From Novosphingobium sp. MD-1 (GTDB lineage Bacteria > Pseudomonadota > Alphaproteobacteria > Sphingomonadales > Sphingomonadaceae), in contig NZ_BBXA01000033.1 in the NCBI RefSeq assembly GCF_001014975.1, forward strand, positions 248,001-312,000: a DNA stretch of 64,000 nucleotides. Reading direction: 5' to 3'. The stretch's first letter is position 1; the number at the start of each line of letters is the position of its first letter. The notes under the pieces were generated by a model, which worked only from the letters and a program-made list of their open reading frames with translations, made no database searches and was not told where the DNA came from. This document shows, one piece after another, positions 60,032 through 64,000 of the stretch. A program made the translations under genes and the position numbers.

Positions 60032-60183
60032 GACGGCCCGCCTATCATCTTCCCCCAACCACGACAATCACACTTGCGTCGTATTTGACGGTTGCGCAAC
60101 CCCCTGATTGCTAAGGGAGACCGCGCTTGGGCGAATACCCGTCGTTCTATTTTCGGATATGCGAACCAGTCAGTTCCGGGCCA

Positions 60184-60213
60184 CAAAAAAGAAGGGCGGC
60201 CTCACGACCGCCC
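60184..60213 (-). terminator. Intrinsic terminator, minus strand
   Basis: Read on the minus strand, GGGCGG-TCGTGAGG-CCGCCC is followed by TTCTTTTTTG. It lies 153 bases upstream of the fnr start and about 180 bases after the flavin reductase stop. Confidence 0.8.
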
Positions 60214-60275
60214 GAGTTGGGGAGAAATCACGGAAGGAAACCCCAACGGGTGGCGTTGCTGCTTCCTTTCGACGC
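60184..60275 (-). ncRNA. Candidate FNR-dependent small RNA
   Basis: On the minus strand a perfect FNR box (60308-60321) is followed by about 90 bases ending in an intrinsic terminator at 60184-60213. A class II start would fall near 60273. The segment folds as AAGGAA...CAACG-CCACC-CGTTG...TTCCTT, and alternatively as GTTGGGG paired with CCCCAAC; both precede the exposed TTTCTCCCC, complementary to Shine-Dalgarno sequences. Length and layout resemble the FnrS small RNA of enterobacteria. The -10 element is weak by eye, and the hairpins could instead be the tail of the flavin reductase mRNA or an attenuator in the fnr leader. Confidence 0.4.
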
Positions 60276-60307
60276 CCAAGGAATGCCCCCGATCGATTCT
60301 CCCCACC

Positions 60308-60321
60308 TTGACGCAAGTCAA
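60308..60321. promoter_or_regulatory. Perfect FNR/FixK box upstream of fnr
   Basis: TTGAC-GCAA-GTCAA is a perfect 5-4-5 palindrome of the FNR/FixK class (TTGA-N6-TCAA). It lies 277 bases before the fnr ATG in a 364-base gap without protein genes. Its distance to fnr and the terminator in between suggest that its direct target is the small-RNA candidate at 60184-60275, on the minus strand. Confidence 0.75.
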
Positions 60322-60395
60322 AAACGGGCGCGCATCTGCAAAAAATATCAGGCGTTGGAAATTTTTCCGGCCGGCCCGCTCCCTTCGCGTGCCGG

Positions 60396-60884
60396 TCAGC
60401 TGTCCTGAAGGCAGACGAGATCGTGGTACTGGCCACGGAAGAACAGAAGAGGAGTGCCATGTTCGCGGCGCTCCATCGCCTCGACCGCGCCCACCACCAG
60501 CCAGTGATCGCCGATATCCTCGACTCGCTCCACCGCACAGTCGATCCACGCGATCGCATCGTCCAGCAGCGGCTGGCCCGACGGCGTGTGGCCGTGCGCG
60601 AGTTCGGCGAACTTGTCGTCCGCCTTTGAAGCGAAGCGGCGACAGAGGTCGAGTTGGTCGGCGCCCAGCACGTTCACGCAAAAGCGACCGATAGCCGCGA
60701 TCTTCGGCCAGGTTCCCGATCGCTTGTCGGGGAAGAAGCCCACCAGCGGCGGATCGAGCGAGATCGACGTGAACGAGCCGACCACCAGCCCGCTGCGATG
60801 ACCGTCCGCGTCAACGGCGGTAATCACGCAGACACCGGTAGGATAGGTGCCGAGAACGTCGCGGAAATGGCGGGGATCGATCAT
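60396..60884 (-). CDS. Flavin reductase (FMN-binding, DIM6/HpaC family)
   Basis: A 162-residue flavin reductase domain protein: FRDVLGTYPTGVCVITAVDA, GLVVGSFTSISLDPPLVGFF, FCVNVLGADQLDLCRRF and a final LLFFRGQYHDL. Such enzymes use NAD(P)H to make free reduced FMN or FAD for two-component monooxygenases, or act as oxidoreductases themselves. No partner monooxygenase lies nearby. It runs toward the FNR-box region. The promoter lies in the 36-base gap to the DUF2061 gene or further upstream. Confidence 0.9.
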   Translation of the reverse strand: MIDPRHFRDVLGTYPTGVCVITAVDADGHRSGLVVGSFTSISLDPPLVGFFPDKRSGTWPKIAAIGRFCVNVLGADQLDLCRRFASKADDKFAELAHGHTPSGQPLLDDAIAWIDCAVERVEDIGDHWLVVGAVEAMERREHGTPLLFFRGQYHDLVCLQDS

Positions 60885-60920
60885 TGGCTCTCGTTGTCCG
60901 CAATGGCGCGCAAGGTCAAG

Positions 60921-61202
60921 TCAGGTCGCGTCGGCGCCGCTGACGATACCGGCCAGAACATCGCCCTCCTCGGCCTCCGGTTCGCGCTTGGCGCCCCAGT
61001 TGACCGAAGCCCACGCGCGTTCGTGGAAATAGTAGAGGAGGATCTTAGTGATAATCTCGGTGCTGGCGATGGCGCCGGCGGCCTTGGCGTTGCTGGTGAA
61101 GAACCAGCTCAGCAGGAAGGTATCGATGCTGCCGAGCGCGCGCCAGCTGATGCCCTTGATGAGTGAGCGCGAGTGTGTCTCGTGGCCCCTGAACAGTATC
61201 AT
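60921..61202 (-). CDS. DUF2061 domain membrane protein, 93 aa
   Basis: The segment SLIKGISWRALGSIDTFLLS followed by AKAAGAIASTEIITKILLYY and FHERAWASVNWG is the complete DUF2061 pattern, with two membrane spans. Function unknown. GGGAG lies before the ATG at 61202, chosen over a longer upstream frame because the domain starts soon after it. It is transcribed leftward, 36 bases before the flavin reductase gene, so they may share a transcript. Confidence 0.88.
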   Translation of the reverse strand: MILFRGHETHSRSLIKGISWRALGSIDTFLLSWFFTSNAKAAGAIASTEIITKILLYYFHERAWASVNWGAKREPEAEEGDVLAGIVSGADAT

Positions 61203-61383
61203 GCCATCTCCCGGGTGGCGGGTGTGCGACACCGGCCCCTAGCCGCGCCGCCGCGGGGTGAATAGCGCGAAATCGTTCGCCACGGGATAGCCGGGCTTTA
61301 GAGTCCCTGGCCCTAAGGAGAGAATCCCAGGGCGCGTGGACAAATCGAATGACAGATTGCGCCAGTTGCGGACGTAACAGCAC

Positions 61384-61872
61384 CTAGGTCGCAGACGAGC
61401 CCCTCTCGCAAGCTGCCAACGCGTCACGAGCAAGCTTGTCTAGCCATTCGTTGTCGGATGGCTCAGTCCAGGGCAGAAGCGCATCTGCCAACGCCGGATC
61501 CGCGATCAGTTCGGCGGCCTCGAAGACGGCCATGCACGCCTGCTCGTTAGACAGCGCTTCCAAAGCGAATGGGATTGCCAGAACCGGGTCTCGCCTGGCC
61601 AAACCCAGCAGCGCCTCCGCTCTTACCACATCGTTTTCGTCACGAAGAGCCGCAAGCAGCGCATCCTGGATCACGGGCGTGTCCACTTCCTCCGATGCAA
61701 GGAGCATCGTAGCCCAATCCCGGTTCGAAAGGTCCCGATCCTGCGTCAGCGAGATAAGCCGCCCCAGATTGGCATCAGCAAAGGCGGAGCCTGACAGCGG
61801 CACTTCCTCAGCGATTATTGCTTTCAGGAAATCGGAAGCAGGTTCGTATCGCTCGTTCATAGAACTCGGCAT
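61384..61872 (-). CDS. HEAT-repeat protein, 162 aa
   Basis: Helical repeats are visible: RDWATMLLASEEVDTPVIQD, ALLAALRDENDVVRAEALLG, LARRDPVLAIPFALEALSNE. This is the HEAT/PBS-lyase-like arrangement found in small immunity-like and regulatory proteins. No signal peptide or membrane span. Neither candidate ATG (61872 or 61860) has a strong ribosome binding site. Function unknown; the 180 bases downstream hold no gene. Confidence 0.75.
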   Translation of the reverse strand: MPSSMNERYEPASDFLKAIIAEEVPLSGSAFADANLGRLISLTQDRDLSNRDWATMLLASEEVDTPVIQDALLAALRDENDVVRAEALLGLARRDPVLAIPFALEALSNEQACMAVFEAAELIADPALADALLPWTEPSDNEWLDKLARDALAACERGSSAT

Positions 61873-61945
61873 AACACCGCAGGCGAACCGCAGCTAACCA
61901 ACCCTTCTCGGTCGCCCCAATTGCTCCTGAATTTATCCAAGCCGC

Positions 61946-62872
61946 CTAGGCCCGGTCAAAATAGGCCACGCAGCGCACCTCGATGCTGGAGCGGGTCTGC
62001 GCATCGGGCAGGCTGGCATCGTGGAAGGCAGTGTGCGGGCAGCGCCAGGTCACGGAATGGTCGCTGTCCTGGAACTTGAACAGCAGCACGTCATCGGCTG
62101 CCATGTTGGAGAAATACCACCAGCGATGGCGCGGCCGGTAGCGGAAGATCGTGGCTGCGATCATGTCCTCCTCGCCCTCCACCGGCGCGGTCAGCGCATC
62201 GCCGGTCGGGAATTCATCGACCACGAACAGCGTGTTGGAGGCGGTTTCCTCGTCGCGCACCGTGCGCCCGTCGCATACCGCCAGCGGCCAGTCCTGCGGC
62301 CCCGGCGAAAACGTGCGCCATAGCGAGAAGCAGATGTAGCGGGCATAGGGCGGCGCATCGGGGAACGCCTGGCCGTGAATCCGCGCCGCCGCGCGACGGC
62401 CGGTAATCTCGTTGTAGTCGACATGCGCTTCGCCCGCCGGGGGCTGGATGCCGCCGGCGTGCTGGTAATTCTCGACCTTCTCCTTGGCCCGCGCGCTGAG
62501 ATCGGCCGATGTGCGGATCATCCACCCTTGCGCCGCCACGCGGTCTGCCCCGCACATCCGCGCGACGAGTTGCTCCACCTCGCGCAGATAGCCCGCGTCC
62601 ACCGCCGCCTTGTCGTGGAAATCGGTGATGGCGGAGCGATGCCGGCCGATCATGAAACCGTGACGGTCCAGCGTGAAGTGATCGCGGATCGGCATCCCGT
62701 CGCGCACCACCATCGCGTGGTCCACATAATCGCCGGTATTGATCTCCGCGCCACGGCTCACATAGCGGCGCGTTACATAGTCGCCCTCGGCCAGATAGCG
62801 GATGAGGGCAGGCGCCGCGCGAGCACCGGCTTCGATCGCATCGGCCTCGATCGGCTCCACCGTGCTACCCAT
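61946..62872 (-). CDS. CmcJ/NvfI-family oxidoreductase
   Basis: A 308-residue protein matching the CmcJ/NvfI group of 2-oxoglutarate- or iron-dependent-type oxidoreductases: HVDYNEITGRRAAAR holds the HxD metal pair, YICFSLWRTFSPGPQDWPLAV precedes FRYRPRHRWWYFSNMAADDVL, and CPHTAFHDASLPDAQTRSSIEVRC is the family-typical end. Fungal relatives act in meroterpenoid biosynthesis and CmcJ in cephamycin synthesis; bacterial homologues outside biosynthetic clusters are uncharacterised. GGAAGAG precedes the ATG. A 9-bp inverted repeat lies 39 bases upstream. Confidence 0.8.
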   Translation of the reverse strand: MGSTVEPIEADAIEAGARAAPALIRYLAEGDYVTRRYVSRGAEINTGDYVDHAMVVRDGMPIRDHFTLDRHGFMIGRHRSAITDFHDKAAVDAGYLREVEQLVARMCGADRVAAQGWMIRTSADLSARAKEKVENYQHAGGIQPPAGEAHVDYNEITGRRAAARIHGQAFPDAPPYARYICFSLWRTFSPGPQDWPLAVCDGRTVRDEETASNTLFVVDEFPTGDALTAPVEGEEDMIAATIFRYRPRHRWWYFSNMAADDVLLFKFQDSDHSVTWRCPHTAFHDASLPDAQTRSSIEVRCVAYFDRA

Positions 62873-62910
62873 CGTCCGGCTCTTCCCTTCCCATATATTG
62901 TTAGCTGACC

Positions 62911-62932
62911 GAATTACACGTATGTGTAATTC
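62911..62932. promoter_or_regulatory. 9-bp inverted repeat, candidate operator
   Basis: GAATTACAC-GTAT-GTGTAATTC is a perfect inverted repeat, AT-rich against a GC-rich background, 39 bases upstream of the CmcJ-like gene and 13 bases after the glycosyltransferase stop. The size and symmetry fit a TetR- or GntR-type site; no such regulator gene is in the window. Confidence 0.5.
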
Positions 62933-62944
62933 CTGTCCAGGAAT

Positions 62945-64000
62945 TTACGCGCCTTTGCGCATACCCTGGCCCCGGGCCACGAGCGCCGCAAATTCCCGCT
63001 CCAGGGCATCCGTGTTGTGGCGCAGATCGTGTTTCGTTGCCGCCAGCTGGCGCGCACGGCCTGAAAAATGCCCGTGGAAGCCGGGATCGTCGAAAAGCGC
63101 GACAATCTTCTCGATGATCTGTTCCAGAAACCGGTCGCTGGGCAGCTCAGTGAAAGGCGGCTGGTAACAAGCCTCCGGGAACGCGATGCGCAAGCCGCCT
63201 TCGCCCAGCATTTCCGGCGGCCCGCCTCGGTTGCTGACGATCGCCGGAATGCCGTTGAGCATGGCTTCCACGATCACCCGGCCCGCGCTTTCCCACCACA
63301 GCGTGGGCATCAGCAGGCAGCGCGCGCGGCCATAGACGGGCCGCATGTCCGCCGTGTTCGGGGTGACCACCACGTTCGACAGACTGTCGCGCGGCTCGCC
63401 GAACGCGGCTGTCACCATCTGGACGATGTCTTCCCATTTGCCCCGCGACTCCACCACCTCGAAGACGATGTCCGGCCGGCGGCGTTCCAGCAGCATGGCC
63501 ATGCGGCAGACAACCGCGGCCCCTTTATCCAGGGTGGGGTTGACGAACAGGACCCGCTCCGGCCGGGGCGCCGGCGCGACGACGGCAGCGGGATCGATGA
63601 ACACGCCCACCGAGTGCGCCTCGTAGCCTTCGCGCTCGCGGTAGAGCGCGGCGTTGGCCTCGCTGACGGTCAGCAGCAGATCGACATCCCGACACCAGCG
63701 CGTGCCGTGGTATTGCGCATTGCCGAGATAGGCGGCCACGCCCGCGCCGGCACGGTGCGCGTCGATCGCGGTCAGCATCTCCAGCGTCTGGCCGCCATAG
63801 AAGAACACGATGTCCGGCCCGAACGCGTCCAGACGGCCCAGCAGCGCCTCGTGCCAGTCGCCTTCCTCGCGCGATGTCAGCAGCGGGCGCGCGGTCTCCC
63901 CCGTCACGTAGAGCCGATGCCGGAGCGGGCCATCGTCCACGTTCACCCACTGCCCCGCCCGTGCGCGCACCTCGTCCCAGGAATCGGCGATGCGCGAGAC
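62945..64000 (-). CDS. Group 1 glycosyltransferase (5' part outside window)
   Basis: The frame is open to the right edge, so the start is not visible. More than 350 residues are seen. The C-terminal GT-B half shows VLFVNPTLDKGAAVVCRMA, CLLMPTLWWESAGRVIVEAM LNGIPAIVSNRGGPPEML (the ExE-type nucleotide-sugar site) and a helical tail. The N-terminal half has DIVFFYGGQTLEML. Such enzymes add sugars to lipids or surface polymers. The acceptor cannot be predicted. Confidence 0.85.
   Translation of the reverse strand, partial: VSRIADSWDEVRARAGQWVNVDDGPLRHRLYVTGETARPLLTSREEGDWHEALLGRLDAFGPDIVFFYGGQTLEMLTAIDAHRAGAGVAAYLGNAQYHGTRWCRDVDLLLTVSEANAALYREREGYEAHSVGVFIDPAAVVAPAPRPERVLFVNPTLDKGAAVVCRMAMLLERRRPDIVFEVVESRGKWEDIVQMVTAAFGEPRDSLSNVVVTPNTADMRPVYGRARCLLMPTLWWESAGRVIVEAMLNGIPAIVSNRGGPPEMLGEGGLRIAFPEACYQPPFTELPSDRFLEQIIEKIVALFDDPGFHGHFSGRARQLAATKHDLRHNTDALEREFAALVARGQGMRKGA

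Noticed and set aside
60085..60102. TTGACGGTTGCGCAA and the palindrome GGTTGCGCAACC as a second FNR box close to fnr
   Set aside because: The half-sites are nine rather than eight bases apart and the second arm is CGCAA, so it does not fit the FNR pattern; another factor could still use the GGTTGCGCAACC palindrome.

Overview
The window is a 64 kb, GC-rich, densely coded chromosomal segment of an alphaproteobacterium, most likely a sphingomonad (Novosphingobium/Sphingobium-like). The evidence is gene content: a cbb3 oxidase operon with an FnrL-type regulator, an Entner-Doudoroff aldolase, an Si-type transhydrogenase, a ligase-associated PdeM nuclease, a bifunctional Rsh, a TonB receptor tied to aromatic catabolism, and many start/stop overlaps (ATGA, GTGA, TGATG). 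Genus-level assignment is inference. No insertion sequence, integrase, prophage or CRISPR array was seen.

Layout. 1-2265: rimP (cut by the edge), a small secreted peptide coupled to a PspC protein, a queuosine-precursor transporter and tRNA-Arg(UCU). 2296-16522: an aromatic or cyclic-acid catabolic island. Its left half is a five-gene leftward operon (carboxymuconolactone decarboxylase-like, ornithine cyclodeaminase-like, bicupin ring-cleavage dioxygenase-like, HpaH-type hydratase, HpaI-type aldolase) divergent from a LysR gene with an ATAC-N7-GTAT site. Its right half (two SDRs, an NTF2-like protein, a BKACE enzyme, a homogentisate-dioxygenase-like cupin, an EthD protein, a TonB receptor, a deacetylase-fold hydrolase) surrounds a MarR gene and carries five copies of an 18-bp near-palindrome built on CTTTTATATAAA, which I propose is the MarR operator. 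The substrate is unknown.

16602-30758: tag, an exported hypothetical protein, and a two-gene surface system made of a 2882-residue DUF11/SdrD-like secreted protein with ten ~101-residue Cys-pair repeats and a 1430-residue outer-membrane beta-barrel partner. 31038-36592: rsh, a GNAT enzyme, hemF, pdeM, a small membrane protein and infC, which appears to start at a rare AUA codon. 36883-42145: a coupled DUF4331-DUF4331-TPR-HupE operon of unknown role and a K+ channel with an RCK domain. 42167-48874: a REP-like palindrome, sthA, a divergent PEP-carboxylase-like gene, eda and a diguanylate cyclase.

48858-60884: the microaerobic respiration block. ccoNOQPGHIS, a Cys-rich 90-residue exported protein and hemN form one leftward run; ompW is divergent from ccoN across a shared FNR-like box, and the fnr gene lies nearby. 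Upstream of fnr a perfect FNR box precedes a structured segment ending in an intrinsic terminator, a candidate oxygen-regulated small RNA. 60921-64000: DUF2061 and HEAT-repeat proteins, a CmcJ/NvfI-family oxidoreductase behind a 9-bp inverted repeat, and a glycosyltransferase cut by the edge.
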